Source: Hyphococcus luteus
GTDB taxonomy: Bacteria; Pseudomonadota; Alphaproteobacteria; Caulobacterales; Parvularculaceae
Direction: 5' to 3'
Assembly (NCBI RefSeq): GCF_002943565.1
Contig: NZ_PJCH01000011.1
Span: 1 to 64,000 of the forward strand
Length of the DNA stretch: 64,000 bases
Shown: in pieces, positions 1-9,435 of the stretch
How positions within the stretch are numbered: the first letter of the stretch is position 1
Layout of the letters: every line of letters starts with the position of its first letter
The notes under the pieces: model-generated
Told to the model about the DNA's origin: nothing
Database searches by the model: none
The model's input: only the letters and a program-made list of their open reading frames with translations
Translations under genes and position numbers: made by a program

Positions 1-79
1 CAAAGCATGAGTAATCGGGCTTGGCGCCCAGCGGTCAGGCTCCTGTGGCAAGGTCAGTTTTTGACCTGCAAGATGGGAG

Positions 80-1120
80 ATGAAGATGAAATACTACGTT
101 GGATTGGATGTTGCGCTGCGTTCACTGGCGCTTTGCGTCATTGACGCCGACGGCAAGATTGCTCTCGAACGAGCGTTGCCATGCGAAATTAAAGACGTCG
201 CTGATTGCATTCGTGATTTTGGCAAGCCCGTCGAAATGATTGGTTTTGAAGCCGGCACAATGAGCCAGCATCTATTCCACGGGCTGGTCGCTGAGGGTTT
301 TGAAGTTGTTTGCATGGAGGCGCGCCAGGTGAGCGCCGCTCTGTCCGCCATGCGTAACAAGACTGACAAAAATGATGCGCGCGGCATTGCGCAAGTCGTC
401 CGGTCCGGCTGGTACAATCCGGTTCACATGAAAAGCCGTTCCAGCCATTGTGAACGAGCGCTTCTCACCAGCAGAAAAACAATCCTTCGCAAATGCCTGG
501 ATCTGGAAAACGAAATCCGTGGTCTGTTCAAGGCCTTCGGCATTCGATTGCCGAAGGCGATAAAGCGGTACAACTTCGCCAAGCAGGTGCGGCCCATCAT
601 CGAAGCTGACGAAGGCTTGTCACATGCGTTGTTGCCGGTGCTTGATGCTCATGAAACATTGCTGGTCATCTTTGTGGAACTGGATCGACGAGTAAAGACG
701 TACGCACGAAAAGACCCCGTTTGCACCCGTCTCATGACGGCGCCGGGCGTTGGCGAAATTACGGCGCTGAGCTTTAAGGCGGCTATCGATGACCCGACGC
801 GGTTTAAATCCTCCCGCAATGTTGGCGCACACTTCGGGCTTACGCCAAGACGCTTTCAATCCGGCGAGATGGACAATCATGGCCGAATATCCCGCGCGGG
901 AGATGAAGGCGTTCGAGCTAATCTTTATTCGGCGGCAAACTCACTGCTGACACGGTCACGCAATCCATCGAGGCTCAAGTCATGGGCTATGAAATTGATG
1001 CGTAGCAAAGGTCGACGTAGAGCAACCGTCGCGCTTGCCCGCAAACTCGCGGTCATCCTGCATCGCATGTGGGTTGCCGGGACAGACTTCCGATGGAACG
1101 CTACGGAGGTAACTGCATGA
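80..1120 (+). CDS. IS110-family transposase (DEDD recombinase)
   Basis: A 346-residue protein with the IS110/IS116/IS902 layout. The N-terminal RuvC-like DEDD domain shows GLDVA with Asp10, GFEAG with Glu57 and the KTDKNDA motif with Asp96 and Asp99. The C-terminal transposase_20 part has APGVGEITAL and GRISRAGDEGVR. IS110 enzymes recombine circular DNA intermediates, and recent work shows they are guided by a bridge RNA encoded in the element. The annotated ATG at 80 lies directly behind GGGAG (75-79). The ATG at 86 has better spacing to that site and may be the true start. The element has invaded the comEC gene on its right side. Its left end is outside the window. Family certain; subgroup (IS110 or IS1111) not resolved. 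Confidence 0.93.
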   Translation: MKMKYYVGLDVALRSLALCVIDADGKIALERALPCEIKDVADCIRDFGKPVEMIGFEAGTMSQHLFHGLVAEGFEVVCMEARQVSAALSAMRNKTDKNDARGIAQVVRSGWYNPVHMKSRSSHCERALLTSRKTILRKCLDLENEIRGLFKAFGIRLPKAIKRYNFAKQVRPIIEADEGLSHALLPVLDAHETLLVIFVELDRRVKTYARKDPVCTRLMTAPGVGEITALSFKAAIDDPTRFKSSRNVGAHFGLTPRRFQSGEMDNHGRISRAGDEGVRANLYSAANSLLTRSRNPSRLKSWAMKLMRSKGRRRATVALARKLAVILHRMWVAGTDFRWNATEVTA

Positions 1121-1372
1121 TCTAAAACCTCACCCCGTTCCATCGGGATCGTCCTCACTTGGACGAGGTTGGTGGATGAAGCCGATTATGTCTGCTGCGC
1201 CTTATAATAAGCGCGACTCAAAGCGAGGCTCTCCACAAACCAATCCGGCACATGCATGCAGCCGCTTTTCATCTTACGAAGCGAACAGACTGCGGAGAGA
1301 AGCGTGACCCAAGTGAATACGAAACCGCGGAAAACTAAATTTGGAGCTTGACTGGACCCGCCGATTAGAGAA
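1121..1372. mobile_element. Right non-coding end of the IS110 element
   Basis: About 250 bases lie between the transposase stop and the point where comEC homology resumes (about 1373). No credible gene is seen here. A short hairpin (CGTCC at 1150-1154 with GGACG at 1161-1165) lies 30 bases after the stop. In IS1111-type members the long non-coding end after the transposase carries the bridge RNA; in IS110-type members it lies before the transposase. The interval is therefore a candidate bridge-RNA locus, but I could not find target or donor loops by eye. The exact right boundary is inferred only from the loss of ComEC similarity. Confidence 0.5.
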
Positions 1373-2320
1373 GCGGACAATGAAAAAGACAAGGCCCGTC
1401 GCGAGCCCCATATGAAGCCCTGAAATCGCCAACAGATGCGCAAGGCCCGCATCACGCAGCGCTGCTTCGCTGGTCTCGGAAATGAAGCCCCGCTTGCCGG
1501 TGACGATGGCGGCGAGAATGGCCCCGCCTTGCCCCTGCGCCGAGCCGACAATACGTTCGGCGAGCGAGAGCCGCATCGTCTCCACACGCGCCGCCAGCTT
1601 TTGGGAAAAGGATTTCCCCGCCGCCCTGTCGATCTCCGGCGCGGTGACGGCGAACCCTACGGCGCCGATGCGCTTGAAATAAAGCTGGCGCGCGAAGTCG
1701 AAGGCGCCGGGCGCGACCGGCGGCGGCGGCGGTGAGAGACCCGCCAGCACCGTGACGCGGTCGCCGGGCCGGGCGTCGAACCCTTCGCCGCGCCAGGTGA
1801 CGCGCGCCCGGGCCGGAAGCGCTTCCGGCGCAACGTCCTCTATCGCCTCCACCGCAAGCACATAACGGCGCTGGCGCGCGCTTTCCTCTACGGAGATGAT
1901 GCGCCCTGTAGTTTCGACAATGCCGAGATCCCGGGTCAGTTGAGGCGCATCCACGCGCGCCGTCCGCAAATCCGCCGCAACGAAACCGAGCGAAACGAAC
2001 ATCAGCGCCGCTGTCGCCTTTCGAAACGGTCCTGACTGCAGAAGGAAGAGACAGGCAAGCAGCGCGAATGCGCCCGCGCCCCAACCCCAATGCGGCTCCG
2101 CCTTGAGGCCGAAATAAAGCCCGGCGCCGAGCCCGATCGCCACAGGCGTCCATAAGGAAAGGCGCGCGAAATCCGCCGCCGCCCAGCGCCGAACGCTTTT
2201 TTCGGCAAGAAACAAAAGCCGCGCCAGGGACGGGGCTTTGGCGAAGCCCTCCTCCTTCAGGCCGGTTTTGACAAACTCGGCGACCATTCGTCCGCCCTTT
2301 GAACCTCTCCCGCCGGGCAT
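1373..2320 (-). pseudogene. comEC: ComEC/Rec2 competence protein, N-terminal fragment cut by IS110
   Basis: About 316 residues are recognisable as the N-terminal part of the ComEC DNA-uptake channel: hydrophobic segments near residues 55-110, then the DUF4131/OB-like region. The start of the competence domain is signalled by the motif HLLAISGLHMG. Similarity stops after FFIVR at about 1373. The frame then runs on into IS-derived sequence to a stop at 1274. A full ComEC is about 700 residues, so the conserved membrane channel and any C-terminal metallo-beta-lactamase domain are missing. The rest presumably lies left of position 1, beyond the IS. It is divergent from gltX, and its annotated start leaves a 76-base gap. 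The fragment is unlikely to support DNA uptake. Confidence 0.8.
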
Positions 2321-2396
2321 AGGCGCCAGCGGTCCTGCATGCTATCTCGCGGCTCGCCGGAATACGCACGCAACAAAGGAGCCGGTCTTTAGAATT

Positions 2397-3806
2397 ATGG
2401 CCGATAATCAGCAGCCTGTCGTCACCCGTTTCGCCCCCTCGCCTACGGGCTATTTGCATATTGGCGGGGCGCGCACGGCGCTATTTAACTGGCTTTACGC
2501 GCGCGGGCGCGGCGGCAAGTTTCTCCTGCGCATCGAAGACACGGACCGCGCCCGCCACAATGAAGCGGCGGTCGAGGCGATCCTGGACGGATTGAAATGG
2601 CTCGGCCTCGACTGGGACGGCGATCCGGTTTCTCAATATGCGCAGCAGACACGCCACAGAGAAATCGCCGAGCAATTGCTGGCTCAAGGCAAGGCCTATC
2701 GCTGTTATCTCGGCTCAGACGAGCTTGCCGCCGCGCGCGACAAGGCGAAGGCCGAAGGCGTGCGCTTTGAAAGCCCGTGGCGCGAGGCCGATTCGACGTC
2801 CGCGCCGGATGCGCCTTACGCCCTACGGTTCAAGGCGCCGCGCGATGGCGAAACCGTTGTTGACGATGCAGTTCAGGGCCGCGTCGCTTTTCCCAACGCC
2901 GCGCTGGACGATCTTATTATTCTGCGGTCTGATGGCGGACCGACTTATAATCTCGCCGTCGTCGTGGACGATCACGATATGGGCGTGACTCATGTCATTC
3001 GCGGCGATGACCATCTCAATAACGCGGCGCGCCAGAGCCAGATCTATCAGGCTCTTGGCTGGCCGGTTCCGGTCTTCGCTCATGTGCCGCTTATTCACGG
3101 CCAGGACGGCGCGAAGCTTTCGAAACGGCACGGCGCGCTCGGCGTCGAGGCCTATCGCGATCAGGGATATTTGCCGGAAGGGCTGTTCAACTATCTTCTC
3201 CGCCTCGGCTGGGCTCATGGCGACGAAGAAATCATTCCTTATGAGCGCGCCAAGGAGATTTTCGATCTCAATGGCCTCAACAAGGCGCCGGCGCGGCTCG
3301 ATCTCGACAAGCTCAACCATGTGAACGCCCATTATTTGGCGGCGTTAAGCGATGATGAGTTTATCCGCCGCGCAGCGCCTTTCATCGAGGCCGTCGGCGT
3401 TAATTTGAATACAGAGAATATGGCCCGCCTCGAACGGTCCGCCGCCTTCCTGAAAACACGCTGCGCAACGCTCGCCGATGCGACGGATGTGTCGGCCTAT
3501 CTGTTCCTAGCGCGTCCGTTAACCATTGAGGGCAAGCCCGCAAAGCCGCTCAAGAAAGACGGCGCGCGCGAGATCCTGCGTGACCTTATCGAGGCGCTCG
3601 AAGATGAGGCGGTCTGGGCCTCCGCCGCTCAACTCGACGACAAGCTGCAGGCCTTTGCGGCGGCGAAAAATGTGGGTTTCGGCGTTGTCGGCCCTCCGGC
3701 GCGGGCGGCGCTTACGGCAGGACGGCCTTCGCCGGGGTTGGGCGAGGTGCTCTATGGGCTTGGCCGCGAAGAGGCCTGCGCGCGGCTGGCCGATCAGGCC
3801 GCCTGA
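2397..3806 (+). CDS. gltX: Glutamate--tRNA ligase
   Basis: A 469-residue class I aminoacyl-tRNA synthetase that charges tRNA-Glu. The HIGH-type signature is in PSPTGYLHIGGARTALF near residue 10. The KMSKS-type loop is KLSKRHG, followed by a helical anticodon-binding C-terminal domain. The open frame extends upstream to 2238, but homology begins only at MADNQQP, and AAAGGAG lies 15-20 bases before the ATG at 2397. The upstream extension overlaps the divergent comEC start and is not coding. A tRNA-Glu gene is also present in the window at 33 kb. Length and motifs are normal for the family; many alphaproteobacteria carry two GltX paralogues, so a role on tRNA-Gln cannot be excluded. Confidence 0.95.
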   Translation: MADNQQPVVTRFAPSPTGYLHIGGARTALFNWLYARGRGGKFLLRIEDTDRARHNEAAVEAILDGLKWLGLDWDGDPVSQYAQQTRHREIAEQLLAQGKAYRCYLGSDELAAARDKAKAEGVRFESPWREADSTSAPDAPYALRFKAPRDGETVVDDAVQGRVAFPNAALDDLIILRSDGGPTYNLAVVVDDHDMGVTHVIRGDDHLNNAARQSQIYQALGWPVPVFAHVPLIHGQDGAKLSKRHGALGVEAYRDQGYLPEGLFNYLLRLGWAHGDEEIIPYERAKEIFDLNGLNKAPARLDLDKLNHVNAHYLAALSDDEFIRRAAPFIEAVGVNLNTENMARLERSAAFLKTRCATLADATDVSAYLFLARPLTIEGKPAKPLKKDGAREILRDLIEALEDEAVWASAAQLDDKLQAFAAAKNVGFGVVGPPARAALTAGRPSPGLGEVLYGLGREEACARLADQAA

Positions 3807-3891
3807 CTCAGGACTGGAAACCCCGACTTAAACTGGCTAGTGTGCGCCGCAACATGCGGGTGATGCGTCGCATAACATAAGGGTGCAATCC

Positions 3892-5195
3892 ATGAAAAGC
3901 GAATTAAAACAAGCGGATATCGCAAACTTCACGATTGGCGGAAAGACCGCTGAACTCCCCGTTTTCAAGGCGACTCATGGACCAGACGTAGTCGACATCC
4001 GGGCTCTCTATAAGCAGACCGGCTCTTTTACTTTCGATCCCGGCTACACCTCGACCGCAAGCTGCGAATCGAAAATCACCTTTATCGACGGCGATGAAGG
4101 GGTCTTGCTTTATCGCGGTTATCCGATCGACCAGCTTGCAGAGAGTTCCGACTTTCTTGAGGTCGCCTATCTCCTGCTGAACGGAGAACTCCCCAGCAAG
4201 GCCGAACGCGACCGGTTCGACACATCCATCACGCGCCATACGATGGTGCATGAACAGCTCAAGAATTTCTTCAGCGGTTTCCCCGCGATGCGCACCCAAT
4301 GGCGATCATGGTCGGCGTCGTCGGCGCGCTGTCGGCGTTTTATCACGACTCCACCGACATTAACGATCCTTACCAACGCCGCGTCGCGATCCATCGCATG
4401 ATCGCAAAAATGCCGACCATTGCGGCGATGGCCTACAAATACTCAATCGGGCAGCCTTTTGTGTTCCCGCGCAACGATCTCGATTTTACATCGAACTTCA
4501 TGCGCATGTGCTTTGCCGTGCCTGCAGAGGAATTTGAACTCAATCCGGTCCTGTGCGACGCGCTCGACAAGATCTTCATCCTGCACATGGACCATGAGCA
4601 GAACGCGTCGACTTCGACGGTGCGCTTGGCGGGTTCTTCAGGCGCCAATCCTTTCGCCTGCATCGCCGCCGGCATCGCCTCGCTCTGGGGCCCGGCGCAT
4701 GGCGGCGCCAACGAAGCGGCGCTCAACATGCTCGAAGAGATCGAGTCGGTTGAAAATATCCCCGAATATATCAAACGAGCCAAAGATAAGGATGATCCGT
4801 TCCGCCTGATGGGCTTTGGTCACCGCGTCTACAAGAACTATGATCCGCGCGCCAAAGTAATGCGCAAAGCCTGTCACGAAGTGCTCGACGCGCTTGGCGT
4901 CAAAGACGAGCCGCTCCTCAAAGTGGCGATGGAGCTGGAGCGCATTGCGCTTGAGGACGAATACTTTGTCGAGAAAAAGCTCTATCCGAATATCGACTTC
5001 TATTCTGGCATCACCCTGCGCGCGCTGGGCTTCCCGACGGATATGTTCACTGTGCTTTTCGCGCTTGCGAGAACCGTCGGATGGATCGCCCAATGGCGGG
5101 AAATGATCGAGGATCCAAATCAGAAAATCGGCCGTCCGCGCCAGATTTATACCGGCGCGCCGAAACGCGACTACGTTTCGATTGACCAGCGCTAG
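3892..5195 (+). pseudogene. gltA: Citrate synthase, interrupted by a one-base frameshift
   Basis: Type II citrate synthase, which condenses acetyl-CoA and oxaloacetate at the entry to the TCA cycle. The first ~130 residues (from MKSELKQ at 3892) read in one frame up to FFSGF. The rest, from about 4285, reads in the next frame with a complete catalytic core including [15 protein letters not shown]. The expected text after FFSGF is [10 protein letters not shown]. The observed TTCCCCGCGATG is what TTCCGCCGCGATG becomes after loss of one G around 4279-4284. Joined, the product is about 434 residues, the usual length. A C-run at the break makes a sequencing or assembly error plausible; otherwise the gene is dead as written. 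The neighbours gltX and purB are intact. Confidence 0.88.
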
Positions 5196-5220
5196 GCGAA
5201 CAGCGCAATAAAGGCCTCAG

Positions 5221-5406
5221 ATGCTTTGGCTTGCAGTGCATATGTGGGCGCTGCTCCTCGCTGCGTTCGGCGTGGGGCTGGGCGCGGGCTGGTGGATTTG
5301 GGGCCAGAGAAACCGCCCGCCGGCCCCGTCGGAAACCGGCGACGCGCCCCTTGGCACGCTTGACCTTGACGATGACGCAGGCGCCGGCGCGCCTGACAGG
5401 AGTTGA
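5221..5406 (+). CDS. Small single-span membrane protein
   Basis: A 61-residue predicted protein with one hydrophobic segment (residues about 2-27, rich in Leu, Ala, Gly and Trp) and a short acidic C-terminal tail. The tail is rich in Asp, Ala and Pro. It lies 25 bases after gltA, and its stop codon is 3 bases before the purB start. This spacing suggests co-transcription with purB. A second frame over the same bases (5231-5413) lacks membrane character and is less convincing. I recognise no family. Coding status rests on the hydrophobic pattern and the tight spacing only. Confidence 0.5.
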   Translation: MLWLAVHMWALLLAAFGVGLGAGWWIWGQRNRPPAPSETGDAPLGTLDLDDDAGAGAPDRS

Positions 5407-5409
5407 CGA

Positions 5410-6714
5410 ATGATCCCGCGCTATACCCGTCCGGAAATGGCGGCCATCTGGTCGGACGCTGCAAAATACCGGATCTGGTTCGAGATCGAAGCGCACGCCG
5501 CAGACCGCTTGGCGGAGCTCGGCGTCATTCCTGCTTCAGCGGCGAAAACCATCTGGGAAAAAGGCGGCGCGGCGGAGTTTGACGTCGGGCGCATCGATGA
5601 AATCGAACGCGAGGTCAAACACGACGTCATCGCTTTTCTCACCCATCTCGCCGAATTCGTCGGAGAGGATGCTCGTTTCGTTCACCAGGGCATGACCTCA
5701 TCGGACGTTCTTGACACCTGCCTTTCCGTGCAATTGACCCGCGCCGCTGATCTGTTGTTCGCCGACATGGACCGCGTGCTGTCTGCGCTTAAGAAACGCG
5801 CGCTGGAGCACAAGAACGACGTTTGCGTCGGGCGCAGTCACGGCATTCACGCCGAGCCGACGACCTTCGGCGTCAAACTCGCCGGCTTTTATGCGGAATT
5901 TGAGCGCGGCCGACAGCGGCTTGAGGCGGCGCGTGAAGAAATCGCCGTCTGCGCGATTTCCGGCGCCGTCGGCACTTTCGCCAATATCGATCCGTCGGTT
6001 GAAGAACATGTGGCGGTGAAAATGGGCCTTAAGGTCGAGCCGGTCTCCACACAGGTGATCGCCCGAGACCGTCACGCCGCCTATTTCACCGCCCTTGCCG
6101 TCATCGCCTCTTCCATCGAACGGCTGGCGACGGAAATCCGCCATCTTCAGCGCACCGAAGTCCTCGAGGCCGAAGAGTTCTTCTCCAAGGGCCAGAAGGG
6201 CTCGTCCGCCATGCCGCACAAGCGCAATCCGGTCCTGACGGAAAACCTTACCGGCCTTGCCCGGCTCGTGCGCATGTGTGCGACGCCGGCGCTGGAAAAT
6301 GTCGCGCTCTGGCACGAGCGCGACATCTCTCATTCTTCGGTCGAGCGCGGCATCGGACCGGACGCCACCGTGCATCTCGATTTCGCCCTCAACCGTCTCG
6401 CTGGGGTCGTCGAAAATCTCGTCGTCTATCCCGAGCGCATGCTGGACAACATGAACAGCTTGAACGGCCTGATTTTCTCCCAGCGCGTTCTGCTGGCGCT
6501 GACCCAGGCCGGGGCTTCGCGCGAAGAGGCCTATAGCCTCGTTCAGCGCAACGCCATGCCGGCCTGGCGCGGCGAAGGCCTGTTTCTGGACAATCTCAAG
6601 GCCGACAAGGACGTGGCGGCGCATCTTTCCGGCGCCGAGCTCGAAAGCCTTTTCGATCTTTCCTATCACACCAAAAATGTGGACGTAATTTTCAAGCGGG
6701 TCTTCGGAAATTGA
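5410..6714 (+). CDS. purB: Adenylosuccinate lyase
   Basis: A 434-residue member of the fumarase/aspartase superfamily. It cleaves SAICAR to AICAR and adenylosuccinate to AMP in purine synthesis. The superfamily signature SSAMPHKRNP is present (residues about 261-270), as is the His-containing segment HQGMTSSDVLDT near residue 90. The N-terminal sequence MIPRYTRPEMAAIW is typical of the bacterial/alpha type. The preceding AGGAG (5398-5402) is a good ribosome binding site. The partner purine gene purL is about 44 kb further on, so the pathway genes are scattered. Length and motifs are complete. Confidence 0.97.
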   Translation: MIPRYTRPEMAAIWSDAAKYRIWFEIEAHAADRLAELGVIPASAAKTIWEKGGAAEFDVGRIDEIEREVKHDVIAFLTHLAEFVGEDARFVHQGMTSSDVLDTCLSVQLTRAADLLFADMDRVLSALKKRALEHKNDVCVGRSHGIHAEPTTFGVKLAGFYAEFERGRQRLEAAREEIAVCAISGAVGTFANIDPSVEEHVAVKMGLKVEPVSTQVIARDRHAAYFTALAVIASSIERLATEIRHLQRTEVLEAEEFFSKGQKGSSAMPHKRNPVLTENLTGLARLVRMCATPALENVALWHERDISHSSVERGIGPDATVHLDFALNRLAGVVENLVVYPERMLDNMNSLNGLIFSQRVLLALTQAGASREEAYSLVQRNAMPAWRGEGLFLDNLKADKDVAAHLSGAELESLFDLSYHTKNVDVIFKRVFGN

Positions 6715-6766
6715 TCGTCCGCGCTGTTTGGGCGCGTTGCTTTTGAGCATTTCCGCCCCCAGATAG

Positions 6767-7195
6767 ATGCTTATGAGTGATTCAGTTCAAACCTTTGGCG
6801 CAGATATGGGCCGGCGTTCCTGGCTCCAGGCCATGACGCGCGGGATCGGCCATCGTTGCCCCCAATGCGGGCGCGGCCGGCTTTTCAAAAGTTACGTTAA
6901 AACCAACGAAACATGCCCGTCCTGCGGTCTCGAGCTCTCCGGCCATCGCGCCGACGACGCCCCGCCCTATCTCACTATTATCATTGTCGGGCACGTCATG
7001 ATCCCGCTGGCGCTCGCCGTTAAGCAAGTTTTCGACCCGCCATTGACGCTGCAATTCGCCATCTGGCTGCCCACCATGGTCCTGGCCGCCTGGATTCTCC
7101 TTCCGGCGTCAAAAGGCGCCATGGTCGGACTGCAATGGGCGAACCGCATGCACGGCTTTGCCGGGCTGGACGCCGATCCGGATGCAGATGTCTGA
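6767..7195 (+). CDS. DUF983 family membrane protein
   Basis: A 142-residue protein with an N-terminal zinc-ribbon-like pair (CPQCGRG and CPSCG, about 21 residues apart). These are followed by two hydrophobic helices (about residues 65-85 and 92-112). This is the DUF983 layout common in alphaproteobacteria; the function is unknown. A start at 6767 (MLMSD) or at the second Met (6773) is equally possible. It sits between purB and rpmG on the same strand with a 52-base gap after purB. The four cysteines suggest metal binding, but this is inferred from spacing only. Confidence 0.85.
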   Translation: MLMSDSVQTFGADMGRRSWLQAMTRGIGHRCPQCGRGRLFKSYVKTNETCPSCGLELSGHRADDAPPYLTIIIVGHVMIPLALAVKQVFDPPLTLQFAIWLPTMVLAAWILLPASKGAMVGLQWANRMHGFAGLDADPDADV

Positions 7196-7226
7196 CGTCA
7201 CGGGCATTTAATCCCCGCCGCATGGC

Positions 7227-7254
7227 TTGACACCTGACGGCGCGTGAGTATGTT
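7227..7254 (+). promoter_or_regulatory. Sigma-70-type promoter for rpmG
   Basis: TTGACA at 7227-7232 and TATGTT at 7249-7254 are separated by 16 bases and lie 43 bases before the rpmG start. The match to the housekeeping consensus is good. The activity is inferred. Confidence 0.55.
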
Positions 7255-7296
7255 CCGCGCTCATTTTGCGCGAATAAAGGTCCCGAGGAGCGACCC

Positions 7297-7464
7297 ATGG
7301 CCAAGCCAACCACCGTCAAAATCCGGCTCAATTCCACCGCCGGCACGGGCTATTTTTACGTGACGAAGAAGAACACCCGTACGATGACGGAAAAACTCGT
7401 CATGAAGAAATACGATCCCGTTGCGCGCAAGCATGTGGAATTCAAGGAAGGCAAGATTAAATAA
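7297..7464 (+). CDS. rpmG: 50S ribosomal protein L33
   Basis: A 55-residue protein starting [14 protein letters not shown] and containing [11 protein letters not shown] and KLVMKKYDP, diagnostic for bacterial L33. This is the cysteine-free form, without the zinc-binding CxxC pairs found in some paralogues. GAGGAG at 7285-7290 gives a strong ribosome binding site six bases from the ATG. It has its own promoter just upstream and a strong terminator just downstream. It is too short for most ORF cut-offs but is certain from the sequence. Confidence 0.97.
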   Translation: MAKPTTVKIRLNSTAGTGYFYVTKKNTRTMTEKLVMKKYDPVARKHVEFKEGKIK

Positions 7465-7487
7465 GATCTAGCCGCTTCCGGCATGAG

Positions 7488-7514
7488 AAAGCCGCCCTTG
7501 AGGGCGGCTTTTTT
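7488..7514 (+). terminator. Rho-independent terminator after rpmG
   Basis: AAAGCCGCCC (7488-7497) pairs with GGGCGGCTTT (7502-7511) around a TTGA loop, and six T follow the GC stem. The A-run on the other side means it can also end the converging pleD transcript. Confidence 0.9.
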
Positions 7515-7539
7515 GTTGCGCTGATCGCGCCTGAAAATG

Positions 7540-8916
7540 TCAGGCGGCGCTTTGGATGACGCGATTTCGGCCGCCGGTCTTGGCCGTGTAAAGCGCCTCA
7601 TCGGCGCGCTTGATGAGCTTCTGGGCGCTGTCGTCCTCGGGGCCGTTCTCCGTCGAGGCAAGCCCGATGCTGACGGTCACGGTCAGTTCGTCCCGTCCCG
7701 CATTCAGATGAAACTTCTGGGAGGCGATTTCCTGGCGAAGGCGTTCGGCGACCACGGAAGCAAAACTCAAATCCGTATCCGGCATGGCGATCAGAAATTC
7801 TTCGCCGCCATATCGGCAGGCGAGATCGATGCCCCGGATCGAATTGGAAATGCGTTCGGCGAACTCTTTCAGAACGCGATCGCCTACGTCGTGACCATGA
7901 CTGTCATTCACTTCCTTGAAGTGATCGATATCGAGGATCATCACTGAAAGCGGCCGGCCTGTCCAATAGGCGCGGTCAAACATGGCGGAGAGATGACTCG
8001 CCAGATAGCGGCGGTTGTAAAGCCCGGTGAGCTGGTCGGTGACCGCCATTTCCAGACTGACCTGGAAGGATGAGCGCAATTGGTCCACATAGCGCTTGCG
8101 GCGCAACTGGGTCGTCACCCGGGCGGTGAGTTCGTTCTTGTCCACCGGCCGTGTCACATAATCGTTGACGCCGATATCGAGGGCGCGCACGAGCTTGCGG
8201 GTATCGCCATGGCGCACAATGGCCAGAATCGGCGTCAAACGTGTTTCTTCGAAAGACCGGATCGAGGAACAAAGGCGCAGAGGATCCATCGCCTCAATAG
8301 ACATATTGACGAGGATGAGGTCGAAATCCCCCTCGCGGGCGCGGTTGAGCGCCACTTCCGGATCGCTCTCGTGGGTCACATGATGAGCTTCGACGCCAAG
8401 GGTGCTGATCATGCGCGCAGCCTGCTCATCATTGTCGTCAATCAGAAAAATTCGCGCCTCGTCGGCGCCTGCGTCTGGATCGATATTGCCGACAATCCCG
8501 AGATCCTTGCCGGTGGCGTAACGCGCACGCAGCTCGTCGGTCATCATTTTAAGACGAGTCAGCGAGCGCACGCGGGCGAACAGCGCAAGATCTTCAACAG
8601 GCTTGGTCAGGAAATCGTCGGCGCCGGCTTCAAGACCGACAATCCGATCGGCCTGCTGGTCGAGCGCCGTGACCATCACCACCGGAATATGCATGGTCTC
8701 CGGATTGGCTTTGAGTTTCCGGCAGGTTTCAAAGCCGTCCATGCCCGGCATCATAACGTCGAGCAGGATGATGTCCGGCTTTTCTTGAGACGCGATATCC
8801 AAAGCCTCCTGGCCGGAATAAGCGCCGAGCACGTCAAAATACTCCGCTCTCAGCTTTGCTTCGAGCAGTTTGACGTTCGGTTCGAGATCGTCGACGACCA
8901 GTACGCGCGCCGTCAT
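7540..8916 (-). CDS. pleD: PleD-type diguanylate cyclase response regulator
   Basis: 458 residues with two receiver domains and a GGDEF domain. REC1 has the phospho-acceptor Asp53 in LLDVMMPG. REC2 (about 155-275) has Asn in the equivalent place (LILVNMS), as in the known PleD pseudo-receiver. The GGDEF domain carries RYGGEEF and, five residues before it, the inhibitory I-site RGID. It makes cyclic di-GMP and in Caulobacter drives the swarmer-to-stalked transition downstream of DivJ/PleC and DivK. The gene directly follows divK on the same strand with a 43-base gap, the classic alphaproteobacterial pair. All catalytic residues are present, so it should be active. Confidence 0.96.
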   Translation of the reverse strand: MTARVLVVDDLEPNVKLLEAKLRAEYFDVLGAYSGQEALDIASQEKPDIILLDVMMPGMDGFETCRKLKANPETMHIPVVMVTALDQQADRIVGLEAGADDFLTKPVEDLALFARVRSLTRLKMMTDELRARYATGKDLGIVGNIDPDAGADEARIFLIDDNDEQAARMISTLGVEAHHVTHESDPEVALNRAREGDFDLILVNMSIEAMDPLRLCSSIRSFEETRLTPILAIVRHGDTRKLVRALDIGVNDYVTRPVDKNELTARVTTQLRRKRYVDQLRSSFQVSLEMAVTDQLTGLYNRRYLASHLSAMFDRAYWTGRPLSVMILDIDHFKEVNDSHGHDVGDRVLKEFAERISNSIRGIDLACRYGGEEFLIAMPDTDLSFASVVAERLRQEIASQKFHLNAGRDELTVTVSIGLASTENGPEDDSAQKLIKRADEALYTAKTGGRNRVIQSAA

Positions 8917-8959
8917 GGAGCCCCCATGGCTATTAGGGTTTTGTTAAGTCCCTGAAAGC

Positions 8960-9358
8960 CTAGTCCAAATATCTTTTCACTTTCTCAAGAAACGTCGCGA
9001 CGGAGATAGGTTTTGCGATATAATCTTCGCACCCTCCCTGGCGAATGCGCTCCTCGTCCCCCTTCATGGCGAAGGCGGTCACGGCGATCACGGGGATATC
9101 GGCCAGTTCGGAATTGGCCTTGATCTCGCGGGTCACCTCAAGTCCGGAGACTTCCGGCAGCTGGATGTCCATGAGAATGAGGTCCGGTTTATGCTCTTTA
9201 AGCTGATCCAGCGCTTCGGGCCCGGTGCGGGCCTCCAGCGTCTCATAACCGTGAATCTGCAGGAGATCGCGGAACAGCTTCATGTTCAGCTCGTTGTCCT
9301 CAACGATCAGCACCGTCTTGGGCATGGTTGAATAATCGAGCTTTTCCATGGCCGACAT
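8960..9358 (-). CDS. divK: Single-domain response regulator DivK
   Basis: A 132-residue receiver-only protein with the near-invariant DivK core [14 protein letters not shown], phospho-acceptor Asp64 in LILMDIQLP, and the switch region VTAFAMKG. DivK is the polarity hub that controls DivL-CckA and so CtrA. The start MSAMEKL is preferred because AAAAAGG lies six bases upstream. An internal Met ([10 protein letters not shown], start 9325) would give the length of the Caulobacter protein but has a poorer site. It is followed by pleD. Upstream are a near-consensus (9436-9450) and a perfect (9492-9506) CtrA box, consistent with CtrA control of divK as known in Caulobacter. Confidence 0.95.
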   Translation of the reverse strand: MSAMEKLDYSTMPKTVLIVEDNELNMKLFRDLLQIHGYETLEARTGPEALDQLKEHKPDLILMDIQLPEVSGLEVTREIKANSELADIPVIAVTAFAMKGDEERIRQGGCEDYIAKPISVATFLEKVKRYLD

Positions 9359-9435
9359 AATACGCCTTTTTATCTTGTCACGCGCGGGGAACCGTCGAAT
9401 CGGTCCCGCCGATGGAAAGTTTTGCGCAAAAGGTC

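Noticed and set aside
2238-2396. 53-residue N-terminal extension of GltX
   Set aside because: It is antisense to the comEC start, and GltX homology begins at the ATG at 2397.
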